A DNA stretch of 64,000 bases, taken from Paenibacillus illinoisensis NBRC 15959 (GTDB lineage Bacteria > Bacillota > Bacilli > Paenibacillales > Paenibacillaceae). Of this stretch, positions 10,875 to 18,432 are shown one piece after another (the stretch's first letter is position 1; the number at the start of each line of letters is the position of its first letter). The stretch spans positions 434,001 to 498,000 of the forward strand of contig NZ_BIME01000004.1 in the NCBI RefSeq assembly GCF_004000925.1, read 5' to 3'. Position numbers and translations under genes: made by a program. Below the pieces are notes generated by a model. That model was not told the origin of the DNA, made no database searches, and worked only from the letters and a program-made list of their open reading frames with translations.

Positions 10875-12473
10875 ATGAAGTTTCGTAATGGTTTGATCCT
10901 GCTGCTCATTTTCGTGCTGGGTTTACAAACAGCTGGGTTGAGTGCGCAGGCTGCTTCACAAAAAGAGATTGATATTTATCTGGATGGTCAACGTTTGGAA
11001 TCCGATGTATCGCCCTACATTTTGCCCAAAGTGAATGTGACGATGGTTCCGCTGCGTGTAATTAGTGAAGGATTGGGAGCGTCCGTCCTTTGGTCACAAG
11101 CTTCGAGGACTGTAACGATCAAGAAATCCGAATCGGTCATCACCATGACCAGTGGACGCCAGCAAGCGACGGTAGATGGTATCGCGGTCGATTTGGATGC
11201 ATCGGTTGAACTGAAGAAGGGCCGTGTTATGGTTCCGATTCGATTCGTTAGTGAAAACCTTGGAATTACAGTGAATTGGAATCAGGCAGAACAGACAATT
11301 CGTTTGACGACAGGAGACGCTCCTACGCCAGACCCGGCTACCCCGGCAAATCCAGGAGGAACAGGCAGTACGCCAAGCACGGATGATATGCGTGGTGCAT
11401 GGATCTCAACAGTGAACGGTGATTGGCCTTCCTCCAGTGCCAAAGGCAATGTGGAAAAGCAAAAGCTGGAGTATACTCAACAGCTGGATACGCTCAAAGA
11501 CATGGGAATCAATGCCGTATTTGTTCAGGTTCGGGCCAATGCAGACGCCATCTATCCTTCAGGTCTTGTACCATGGAATAGTGTGCTAACAGGGACTCAG
11601 GGCAAGGATCCAGGATACGACCCGCTTGCCTTCATGATTGAGGAGGCTCATAAACGGGGTCTGGAGTTCCATGCCTGGTTTAACCCGTTCCGAGCAACCA
11701 ACTCGGCCAGCACAACCGGACTTGCTGCCAATCATGTTTCCAAACTGCATCCGGACTGGATCGTGAATGCATCTGGTAAACTTTACATTAATCCAGGAAT
11801 TCCGGAAGCCAGACAGCATATCATCGACACTATTATGGAAGTGGTAAACCAATATGATATTGATGGTGTTCACCTGGACGATTACTTTTATCCTTCTAAC
11901 GTAACGTTTAACGATGATGCTGCCTTTAAGGCCTATAACATACTGAATACCAAAGACCGTGCCGAGTGGAGACGGGATAATATCAATCAGTTTGTTAAAC
12001 AGCTGGGTGAGAGCATTCACCAAGTAAAAGCTGGTGTAGAGTATGGAATCAGCCCTTTTGGTGTATGGCGCAATAAAGCCGTCGATATTACAGGTTCCGA
12101 TACCAAAGCGGGAGTAACTGCCTATGACAGCATGAATGCGGACGTGCGTACATGGATCAAACAGGAGTGGATTGACTATGTCGCACCTCAAGTATACTGG
12201 AGCATGACGTTAAGTGCAGCACGCTATGACAAAGTGGTGGATTGGTGGGCAAACGAAGTCGCTAATACGGACGTTAAACTGTATATTGGGCACTCGCCTT
12301 ATAAGCTGGGTACGCCTGAGGTTGGCTGGCAGACTTCCCAGGAAATTATTGATCAGCTCGTGTACAATGAGAAATACGATACGATCAAAGGCGATATTTA
12401 CTTTAGCTCGCAGTATTTGACGAAGAATCCGCTGGGCTTGATTGCGAAATTAAAAGCATATTATGGACTTTAG
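10875..12473 (+). CDS. Secreted GHL10-family glycosidase with stalk domain
   Basis: A 532-residue exported protein. There is a signal peptide (about residues 1-28, ending LSAQAAS). A copper-amine-oxidase-N-like stalk domain follows at about 30-150, with two repeats ending VPLRVISEGLGA and VPIRFVSENLGI. After a Pro/Thr linker comes a GHL10 (DUF187) barrel at about 170-530, opening MRGAWISTVNGDWPS, with FVQVRANADAIYPS, GLEFHAWFNPFRAT and DGVHLDDYFYP. The Asp pair in HLDDYF and the acidic residues near EWIDYVAPQVYW are plausible catalytic positions. GHL10 enzymes are thought to cleave cell-wall or exopolysaccharide glycans; the substrate here is unknown. Good ribosome binding site GGAGG 9 bases before the ATG. 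Confidence 0.85.
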   Translation: MKFRNGLILLLIFVLGLQTAGLSAQAASQKEIDIYLDGQRLESDVSPYILPKVNVTMVPLRVISEGLGASVLWSQASRTVTIKKSESVITMTSGRQQATVDGIAVDLDASVELKKGRVMVPIRFVSENLGITVNWNQAEQTIRLTTGDAPTPDPATPANPGGTGSTPSTDDMRGAWISTVNGDWPSSSAKGNVEKQKLEYTQQLDTLKDMGINAVFVQVRANADAIYPSGLVPWNSVLTGTQGKDPGYDPLAFMIEEAHKRGLEFHAWFNPFRATNSASTTGLAANHVSKLHPDWIVNASGKLYINPGIPEARQHIIDTIMEVVNQYDIDGVHLDDYFYPSNVTFNDDAAFKAYNILNTKDRAEWRRDNINQFVKQLGESIHQVKAGVEYGISPFGVWRNKAVDITGSDTKAGVTAYDSMNADVRTWIKQEWIDYVAPQVYWSMTLSAARYDKVVDWWANEVANTDVKLYIGHSPYKLGTPEVGWQTSQEIIDQLVYNEKYDTIKGDIYFSSQYLTKNPLGLIAKLKAYYGL

Positions 12474-12495
12474 TTCATTTTAGCGTAATATGACC

Positions 12496-12553
12496 AACCC
12501 TCGTTCTCATAGAGTGGCAGTAGGAATGGACTGCCTGGAGAACGGGGGTTTTT
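12496..12553 (+). terminator. Long hairpin (terminator-like) overlapping the yqhO ribosome binding site
   Basis: AACCCTCGTTCTC (12496-12508) pairs over 13 positions (one G-T) with GAGAACGGGGGTT (12538-12550). Inside it GGCAGT (12516-12521) pairs with ACTGCC (12530-12535). A TTTT run follows. The only ribosome binding site for yqhO, GGGGG at 12544-12548, lies in the 3' arm. Confidence 0.7.
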
Positions 12554-12556
12554 AAT

Positions 12557-13555
12557 ATGTTAATCAATGGGGTGTTTGAAGGCGGAGGCGTAAAGGGAAT
12601 TTCGCTTGCAGGTGCCGTGCAGAGTGCACAGGACTATGGTGTCCAGTTCAATCGTGTGGCAGGGACGTCCTCCGGATCGATCGTAGCTTCATTGATTGCC
12701 GCAGGATATCGAGCGGAAGAGATGAAATCCATCATAGAGAATACGCCATTTGCCTCATTGCTGCGGCGATCACCTATATTTGATATACGCTGGATTGGAC
12801 CAGCGGCAAGGCTGTTTTTGAAAAAGGGTTTATATTCAGGTGAAGCACTTGAATCATGGATTGGGAACATGCTCAAGCAAAAAGGAATTCGAACATTCGC
12901 AGACCTGCCACCAGGTAAGCTTCTGATTACCGCATCAGATATCTCGAACGGGACTATACTTGTACTTCCAGATGATATACGGCGTTTCGGTATTGATCCT
13001 AATAAGTTCGAAGTAGCCAAGGCTGTAAGAATGAGCTGCAGTATTCCATATTTTTTCGATCCGGTGGGTATACGCAGGTCACCTGTGATGTCCAAAGGCA
13101 TGCGTTTTCCCGATCAGTTCGTGTATGTCGTGGACGGAGGATTGCTTAGTAATTTTCCGTTATGGTTGTTTGACGGGGAACGTACAGCGCGCGATGGAGA
13201 CATCATTCCCACGATCGGTTTCAAGTTGGTTGGCAAGACGGAGGGGGAGCCTAGCAGAATCAAAGGTCCTTTAAGCATGCTTCAGGCATTGGTTGAGACG
13301 ATGCTCACAGCGCATGATGAGCGATATATTGAGCAGATTAACCGTTTCCGAACGATTAAAATACCAACCCTGGGCGTTAAGCCGACACAGTTTAATCTGT
13401 CCGTACAGGAAAGTACTGCATTGTATTTATCGGGTGTTGCAGCAGGTACGGAGTTTTTCAGTCGGTGGAACACAAAGTTCTATGATGAGCAGTTGGATAA
13501 ACAAAAAAGAGAAGAGCGAAAAAAAACTCAAACGCCGCCTTTAACGCCTGTATAA
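12557..13555 (+). CDS. yqhO: Patatin-like phospholipase YqhO
   Basis: A 332-residue patatin-family serine hydrolase. It has the oxyanion loop FEGGGVKG, the nucleophile elbow GTSSGS (Ser near residue 38) and the partner Asp in VVDGGLLSNFPLW, a complete Ser-Asp dyad. Members release fatty acids from membrane lipids or lysophospholipids; the true substrate is unknown. The gene heads the yqhO-yqhP-yqhQ-yqhR block found in Bacillus. The start is fixed by family alignment (the motif begins at residue 5) and by GGGGG eight bases upstream, which is inside a strong hairpin. No membrane segment or signal peptide, so cytoplasmic or membrane-associated. Confidence 0.88.
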   Translation: MLINGVFEGGGVKGISLAGAVQSAQDYGVQFNRVAGTSSGSIVASLIAAGYRAEEMKSIIENTPFASLLRRSPIFDIRWIGPAARLFLKKGLYSGEALESWIGNMLKQKGIRTFADLPPGKLLITASDISNGTILVLPDDIRRFGIDPNKFEVAKAVRMSCSIPYFFDPVGIRRSPVMSKGMRFPDQFVYVVDGGLLSNFPLWLFDGERTARDGDIIPTIGFKLVGKTEGEPSRIKGPLSMLQALVETMLTAHDERYIEQINRFRTIKIPTLGVKPTQFNLSVQESTALYLSGVAAGTEFFSRWNTKFYDEQLDKQKREERKKTQTPPLTPV

Positions 13556-13562
13556 CCAAATA

Positions 13563-13597
13563 AAAGCACTGCTTCCTGTTACGAAGCAGTGCTTTTT
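13563..13597. terminator. Bidirectional terminator between yqhO and the yqhP-like gene
   Basis: AAAGCACTGCTTC pairs perfectly with GAAGCAGTGCTTT around a 6-base loop, with T-runs on either strand. Confidence 0.85.
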
Positions 13598-13613
13598 ACT
13601 TTGCATATAAAAA

Positions 13614-13958
13614 CTAGTGAAACTTGGGAATATCGTCATCGCTTTTTCCCTTATTTCCTTGAATGACATGAAAGGGATAATCTTTCCGTTTTTTGGAGGA
13701 ACCGCTGCTTTTTCTTGCTCCGGACCCGGATTGAGCCTTCATCTTAGCCATGGTGCGTGCCGAAGGTTTGATCTTGGGCTTGGTTTTACGTGCCCAACGC
13801 CCCGGTGGGAACTTATAAAGCAGGAATATAGCCCCAAGAACGACAACAGGAATAATCAACCCGAGAATACCTCTGTCTCCCAGTGTGCTTATTATTCCAA
13901 ATGCAGCAAGAGCAATGGCTGCCCAAAAAACGATAGTCATGACCGCCTGCTTGTTCAT
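13614..13958 (-). CDS. Small membrane protein in the YqhP position
   Basis: A 114-residue protein with two closely spaced membrane segments (about residues 6-25 and 30-48) and a long, strongly basic cytoplasmic tail rich in Lys, Arg, Ser and Gly (KTKPKIKPSARTMAKMK, SSKKRKD). I do not recognise a catalytic motif. Its position after yqhQ, in the order yqhO-yqhP-yqhQ-yqhR of Bacillus, suggests a YqhP counterpart. The ATG at 13958 is preferred because AAAGGG lies 8 bases upstream; an in-frame GTG at 13967 overlaps the yqhQ stop and its own site. Probably co-transcribed and coupled with yqhQ. Confidence 0.7.
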   Translation of the reverse strand: MNKQAVMTIVFWAAIALAAFGIISTLGDRGILGLIIPVVVLGAIFLLYKFPPGRWARKTKPKIKPSARTMAKMKAQSGSGARKSSGSSKKRKDYPFHVIQGNKGKSDDDIPKFH

Positions 13959-13963
13959 ATCAA

Positions 13964-14965
13964 TCACCCTTTCACAGGATCGAGTGTTGCAACAGGTACT
14001 TCGGACGTAGCTGATACATTGGCAAGCTTGGCATCCAGTTCACGCATGCGGTTAAATGAAGCGATGGACACTTCCACCTGTTCGTTGGTTGGCTCTTTGG
14101 TAGTTAGCAATTGCAGCCAAAGTCCAGGATATCCGAGGTAACGCAGTACGGGAATGTCACGCACCGAGTTGGTGAGCTTCAATAGTTCGAATGAAATCCC
14201 GAGGACAACAGGCAGTAACAGCAAGCGCTGTCCCATCCGTTCCCAGAGGTTGTCGTAGGTGAAAAGGGAATACAGGAAAACACCGATAATCACCGTCAGC
14301 ATGATAAAGCTGCTCCCACAGCGGTAGTGCAGTCTACTGTATTTCTGAACATTCTCAGGTGTAAGTTCCTCACCGGCTTCATGAGCACTAATGACCTTAT
14401 GCTCAGCTCCGTGGTATTGGAATAATCGTTTAATCATTGGCGTCTGTGAGATCAACCACAGGTAAGCAAGAAGCAGAATCAGCTTAATGCCGCCTTCCAG
14501 TAAATTATGCAAAAACTGATTGTCGAATGCATTTTTAAACAAAAAATTCTCAATGACGACAGGAAGCAGCGTGAGCACAATTTTACCAAAAAGGAATGAT
14601 AGAATGGCTACCGCGGTAACACCAATAATCATGCTAAGGCTCCAACCGGAACCTTCTTTTTCTTTTTGTTTCGCCTTCTCTTCAGGTTCGAGTTCATCAT
14701 CAGCATAAGCGTCAGCAGAATAATTAAGATGTTTGCTTCCTTTGACACTTGAATCTATAATGCTGACAATCCCGCGCAGTAACGGAATCCGCCGCAATTT
14801 CATGACCCAGGTCTTGTCTTGCTTGGGAACTTCCAGATACGTAATTTCGCCGTCTTTTCTTCGAACAGCTGTAACGTTGACATGTTTACCGCCAAACATT
14901 ACGCCTTCAATGACAGCTTGCCCCCCGTAGCTGACAGGCTTGGATTGTTGAGGCAAATTATTCAC
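13964..14965 (-). CDS. yqhQ: YqhQ, DUF1385 membrane protein
   Basis: A 333-residue member of the DUF1385 family. The family opening YGGQAVIEGVMFGG is followed by about four to five membrane segments and the conserved FQYHGAEHKVISAHEAGE and YSRLHYRCGSSF motifs. The His/Glu/Cys pattern suggests a metal site, but the biochemical role is unknown. The GTG at 14965 directly abuts GGAAG; TTG at 14956 would have ideal spacing from AGGAAGGTGA and may be the true start. It is divergent from yqhR. Confidence 0.88.
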   Translation of the reverse strand: MNNLPQQSKPVSYGGQAVIEGVMFGGKHVNVTAVRRKDGEITYLEVPKQDKTWVMKLRRIPLLRGIVSIIDSSVKGSKHLNYSADAYADDELEPEEKAKQKEKEGSGWSLSMIIGVTAVAILSFLFGKIVLTLLPVVIENFLFKNAFDNQFLHNLLEGGIKLILLLAYLWLISQTPMIKRLFQYHGAEHKVISAHEAGEELTPENVQKYSRLHYRCGSSFIMLTVIIGVFLYSLFTYDNLWERMGQRLLLLPVVLGISFELLKLTNSVRDIPVLRYLGYPGLWLQLLTTKEPTNEQVEVSIASFNRMRELDAKLANVSATSEVPVATLDPVKG

Positions 14966-15169
14966 CTTCCTATTCTGTTCTATACCCTCAGGTTCAAAGG
15001 TAGTTTGATACCCCTATTGTATCGAATTTTGAGACCGATTTCTAGTTTCAGGGACAAACCTTGAGATGTTGTTGTTAAGTTTGTCCTGTTCTGAACATAC
15101 TACCCGGTAGAGAATGATCGAAATCTGGTTTTATTTAGACACAGATGACTGAGGCAAAGGAGAATATCG

Positions 15170-15745
15170 ATGGCAGAATATACGGATAGACACGCTTCTC
15201 ATGTGGATACAAAGCATGGGGATGCGGAAATTCAGGCGAATCAGGGCAGACGCTCCAAGCAGCGCCAGGGGCAGCATTATTATACCAAACCGTTTTCTTT
15301 TGCAGTGGAGCTTGGTTTCTTTGCAGGCTTTATTTGGGGAGGGATACATTGGCTAAACTACCTGCTTCACTTCAGTATCGTCCCGTTAGGCTTTTTGGCG
15401 GAGCCCTTTTTCAAACATGAGTACATCTATACCGCTGCAGGGCATCTGACAGGCTGGCTGTTTTTCATTGTGTTCTCCATTGTGGCTGCACTAATTTACA
15501 CATATACTCTGAGAAAATGGAAAGGCCCCTTGCCCGGTATTGGTTACGGGATCGTTTGGTGGCTTATCATCTTTGTACTGGTTGGCCCCAAACTGGACAT
15601 GGTGAAGCCGATAAACCGTCTGACTTGGGATTCCATTATCACTGAGTTTTGCTTCTTTTTGCTGTGGGGGCTGTTCATCGGCTATACCGTAGCCATGGAG
15701 TACACGGACGAACGGAAACGCGAGCCCGAGAAAGCGGGAGCATAG
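15170..15745 (+). CDS. yqhR: YqhR family membrane protein
   Basis: A 191-residue protein with a hydrophilic, basic N-terminus (residues 1-40) and four membrane segments. Charged loops lie between them, and it ends in an acidic/basic tail. Identified from its position between yqhQ and aroQ and from the YTKPFSFAVELGFFAGFIWGG opening. Function unknown. Ribosome binding site AAAGGAG before the ATG. aroQ begins about 80 bases after its stop, so the two may share a transcript. Confidence 0.8.
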   Translation: MAEYTDRHASHVDTKHGDAEIQANQGRRSKQRQGQHYYTKPFSFAVELGFFAGFIWGGIHWLNYLLHFSIVPLGFLAEPFFKHEYIYTAAGHLTGWLFFIVFSIVAALIYTYTLRKWKGPLPGIGYGIVWWLIIFVLVGPKLDMVKPINRLTWDSIITEFCFFLLWGLFIGYTVAMEYTDERKREPEKAGA

Positions 15746-15822
15746 CCGCAAAAAAGCTTCTCAATCCGGCAATGGCTGTGTTAAAATAGCAGATGGTTAT
15801 TTGCAGAAAGGATGGAGCAGCT

Positions 15823-16266
15823 ATGAAACGGATTGTTGTGATCAATGGCCCGAACCTGAACATGCTCGGTATACGTGAACCTGGCATCTATGGAACGCTT
15901 AGTCTGAAGGATATTGAAGACAAGATTCGCAGACAGGCTGAGGAGCTTGGCGTCTCCATCGCTTTTTATCAATCCAACCACGAAGGAGACATCATTGATC
16001 GTATTCATGCTGCGATGGACGATGCAGACGGAATCATGCTGAATGCCGGAGCGTTCACACATTACAGTTATGCTATACGTGATGCGATTAATGCAGTCAA
16101 AGTGCCTACCGTGGAAGTACATCTATCCAACATTCATGCACGCGAAGCTTTCAGACATCATTCAGTGATTGCTGCAGAAACAATCGGGCAGATTGCCGGA
16201 TTTGGCGAAGTAAGCTATGAACTGGGGCTGCTGGCTCTCGTGCGTCATCTGGACAAACAAACCTGA
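15823..16266 (+). CDS. aroQ: 3-dehydroquinate dehydratase, type II
   Basis: A 147-residue class II dehydroquinase, step 3 of the shikimate pathway to aromatic amino acids, usually a dodecamer. It opens GPNLNMLGIREPGIYG with the catalytic Arg and Tyr; NAGAFTHYSYAIRDAI holds the active-site Asn/His region; EVHLSNIHAREAFRHHS is typical. The usual NPGA is NAGA here, a mild change. The ATG at 15823 is preferred over 15793 on ribosome binding site (GAAAGGATGGAG) and family length. It is followed by papA, as in B. subtilis yqhS-yqhT. Confidence 0.95.
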   Translation: MKRIVVINGPNLNMLGIREPGIYGTLSLKDIEDKIRRQAEELGVSIAFYQSNHEGDIIDRIHAAMDDADGIMLNAGAFTHYSYAIRDAINAVKVPTVEVHLSNIHAREAFRHHSVIAAETIGQIAGFGEVSYELGLLALVRHLDKQT

Positions 16267-16305
16267 GCCGGGGACCCGGGAATGTGAGAGAAAGAAGGGT
16301 TACCG

Positions 16306-17379
16306 ATGGAAAACAAACGAGTAAATAAGTTGCGGGAGGCCATGCGTGAGCGCGAACTCACCGCAATGCTGATTACGAACCCGATCAACCGTCGTTACAT
16401 GACGGGCTTTACAGGGTCAGCGGGATATGTGCTGATTACGGAACAGGAAGCCTATCTGCTGACTGATTTTCGTTATATGACACAGGCACCGCAGCAAGCA
16501 AAAGGATTTACCGTTGTGGAGCATGGACCAAAACCGATGGAATCGGTGCGGGAACTGCTGGCATCAGCAAACATCAAAGAGGTTGGCTTCGAGCAGGATA
16601 CGGTCACATTTGGCACGCACTCCGCTTATGCTGAAGCACTTCAATCCATTGAATTGAAAGCTGTATCCGGCATCGTGGAACAACTTCGCATCTTCAAGGA
16701 TGAGGATGAAATCGCTGTAATGCAAAAAGCTGCTGATCTGGCCGATGCTACGTTTAGCCACGTTTTGCAGTTTGCCAAACCGGGCATGACTGAGCGTGAA
16801 GTGGATTTGGAAATGGAGTTTTTCATGCGCAAGCATGGAGCGACATCCTCTTCCTTCGACACCATTGTAGCTTCGGGTGAACGTTCCGCAATGCCGCATG
16901 GCGTAGCGAGCAGCAAGGTCATCGGACAAAATGAGCTAATTACATTTGACTTTGGTGCATTGCTTGACGGATACTGTTCAGATCTGACACGCACGATTGC
17001 AACGGGTACACCTGTACCAGAGCTGCGTAAAATTTATGATATTGTACTGGAAGCCCAGTTACATACGCTTGAAAACCTGAAACCGGGCATGACCGGACGG
17101 GAAGCAGATGCGCTGGCACGTGATATCATTGCAGGATACGGATATGGAGATCAATTCGGACACAGCACAGGCCACGGCTTGGGTATGGAAGTTCACGAAG
17201 CTCCGCGCCTGTCCAAACTAAGTGACGATGTGTTGAAACCGGGCATGGTTGTAACCGTTGAACCGGGAATCTACATTGATGGACTTGGCGGCGTGCGTAT
17301 TGAGGATGACGTGGTTATCACGGAAACAGGCATTCATATCTTAACGAAGTCGGACAAGAAGTTCACCGTTATCGGCTAA
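16306..17379 (+). CDS. papA: Xaa-Pro aminopeptidase (M24B), YqhT
   Basis: A 357-residue metallopeptidase that removes N-terminal residues next to proline. The N-terminal creatinase-like domain (1-130) is followed by a pita-bread fold. The dimetal ligands are visible: FDFGALLDGYCSDLTRT (two Asp), GHSTGHGLGMEVHE (His), TVEPGIY (Glu) and GVRIEDDVV (Glu). Start ATG behind AGAAAGAAGGG. Cytoplasmic; no signal. As in Bacillus, it precedes efp, but here a gap of 306 bases with a structured element lies between. YqhT/PapA is the right family; PepQ is less likely. Confidence 0.9.
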   Translation: MENKRVNKLREAMRERELTAMLITNPINRRYMTGFTGSAGYVLITEQEAYLLTDFRYMTQAPQQAKGFTVVEHGPKPMESVRELLASANIKEVGFEQDTVTFGTHSAYAEALQSIELKAVSGIVEQLRIFKDEDEIAVMQKAADLADATFSHVLQFAKPGMTEREVDLEMEFFMRKHGATSSSFDTIVASGERSAMPHGVASSKVIGQNELITFDFGALLDGYCSDLTRTIATGTPVPELRKIYDIVLEAQLHTLENLKPGMTGREADALARDIIAGYGYGDQFGHSTGHGLGMEVHEAPRLSKLSDDVLKPGMVVTVEPGIYIDGLGGVRIEDDVVITETGIHILTKSDKKFTVIG

Positions 17380-17464
17380 CATTCTAGCCACTAGCGATAT
17401 AATACGATTTTTATTTTTTAGTTGGGTTTTCCTCTGAAGCATGGGCAACAAGCAATGTAGTGAA

Positions 17465-17580
17465 GGAGACGGAATCGATTCTGGAGAAGCGTTAGCGTTC
17501 GCCTTTGTCTCCCCATTTTCCCATTTATGAAGTATATTCAGAAAAAGGGGGAGACAACAGCGATCGGAAGAACGATCCGT
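17465..17580. repeat. Structured intergenic element before efp
   Basis: The papA-efp gap (17380-17685) has no gene. It holds competing stems. GGAGAC (17465-17470) can pair with GTCTCC (17507-17512). The same strand TTGTCTCCCC (17505-17514) can pair perfectly over 10 bp with GGGGAGACAA (17548-17557). Then GATCG (17562-17566) pairs with CGATC (17573-17577). I believe similar CGATCGGAAGAACGATC blocks recur between genes in Paenibacillus genomes, but only one copy is in this window. Confidence 0.45.
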
Positions 17581-17685
17581 AGCCGTAACGGTCACCTTGC
17601 AGGTTGTCATGAGTCAGATGTCCGACTTTAAAATAACCATCGTCTTATATCGCCTACTTTTCAACCATATCAGGAGGGATTTTTC

Positions 17686-18243
17686 GTGATTTCAGTAAAC
17701 GATTTTAAAACAGGCTTGACCGTACAAGTGGATGGAGATATCTTCACTGTACTTGACTTCCAACACGTTAAACCAGGTAAAGGCGCTGCCTTCGTACGTT
17801 CCAAATTGAAAAACCTGCGTAACGGTAACACCGTTGAGCGTACATTCCGTGCAGGTGAAACGATTGGCCGTGCGATCATCGAAAACCGTGGCGTATCTTA
17901 CCTGTATGCAAGTGGCACAGAGCACACGTTCATGGACAACGAAACATACGATCAGTTCACATTGACAAGCGACCAACTGGAATGGGAATTGAACTTCCTG
18001 AAAGAAAACATGAACGTAAAAATCGTTAGCTACCAAGGTGAGATCCTCGGTATTGACCTGCCGACAAGCGTAGAGTTGAAAGTTATCGAGACTGAGCCAA
18101 GCGTAAAAGGTAACACTGCTCAAGGTGCTACCAAAAACGCTAAAGTGGAAACTGGCCTGAACGTACAAGTGCCATTGTTCATCAACGAAGGCGATGTGCT
18201 GTTGATCGATACACGTGAAGGTAAATACTCTTCCCGCGCGTAA
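17686..18243 (+). CDS. efp: Elongation factor P
   Basis: A 185-residue translation factor that relieves ribosome stalling at polyproline stretches. Three beta-barrel domains; the tip loop [10 protein letters not shown] carries Lys32, the residue that is modified in B. subtilis [19 protein letters not shown] in the C-terminal OB domain is the family signature. GTG start with AGGAGG upstream. No EF-P-modifying gene is in the window, as expected for the Bacillus-type pathway. A terminator follows at 18279. Confidence 0.97.
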   Translation: MISVNDFKTGLTVQVDGDIFTVLDFQHVKPGKGAAFVRSKLKNLRNGNTVERTFRAGETIGRAIIENRGVSYLYASGTEHTFMDNETYDQFTLTSDQLEWELNFLKENMNVKIVSYQGEILGIDLPTSVELKVIETEPSVKGNTAQGATKNAKVETGLNVQVPLFINEGDVLLIDTREGKYSSRA

Positions 18244-18278
18244 CTTTCACGGGTGTAAGCAAAATACACAATGATTTC

Positions 18279-18313
18279 AACCCTTTGCCAATGATTTGGC
18301 AGAGGGTTTTTTC
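18279..18313 (+). terminator. Terminator after efp
   Basis: AACCCTTTGCCAA pairs with TTGGCAGAGGGTT around a 4-base loop and ends in six T. Confidence 0.85.
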
Positions 18314-18432
18314 GAAAAAAGATTAGCCTATCAGTCACTTTCGTAATATACTGGGTTAAAGTCATTTTTCGGAGAGAATAATGGCGATGGACATAATTAT
18401 GCATACTGCACAAGGTAGGGAGTGGATTTGCG

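Noticed and set aside
15001-15169. Inverted repeats in the yqhQ-yqhR gap (CAGGGACAAAC with GTTTGTCCTG)
   Set aside because: A bulged hairpin with no T-run, no known operator match and no gene; not enough to call.
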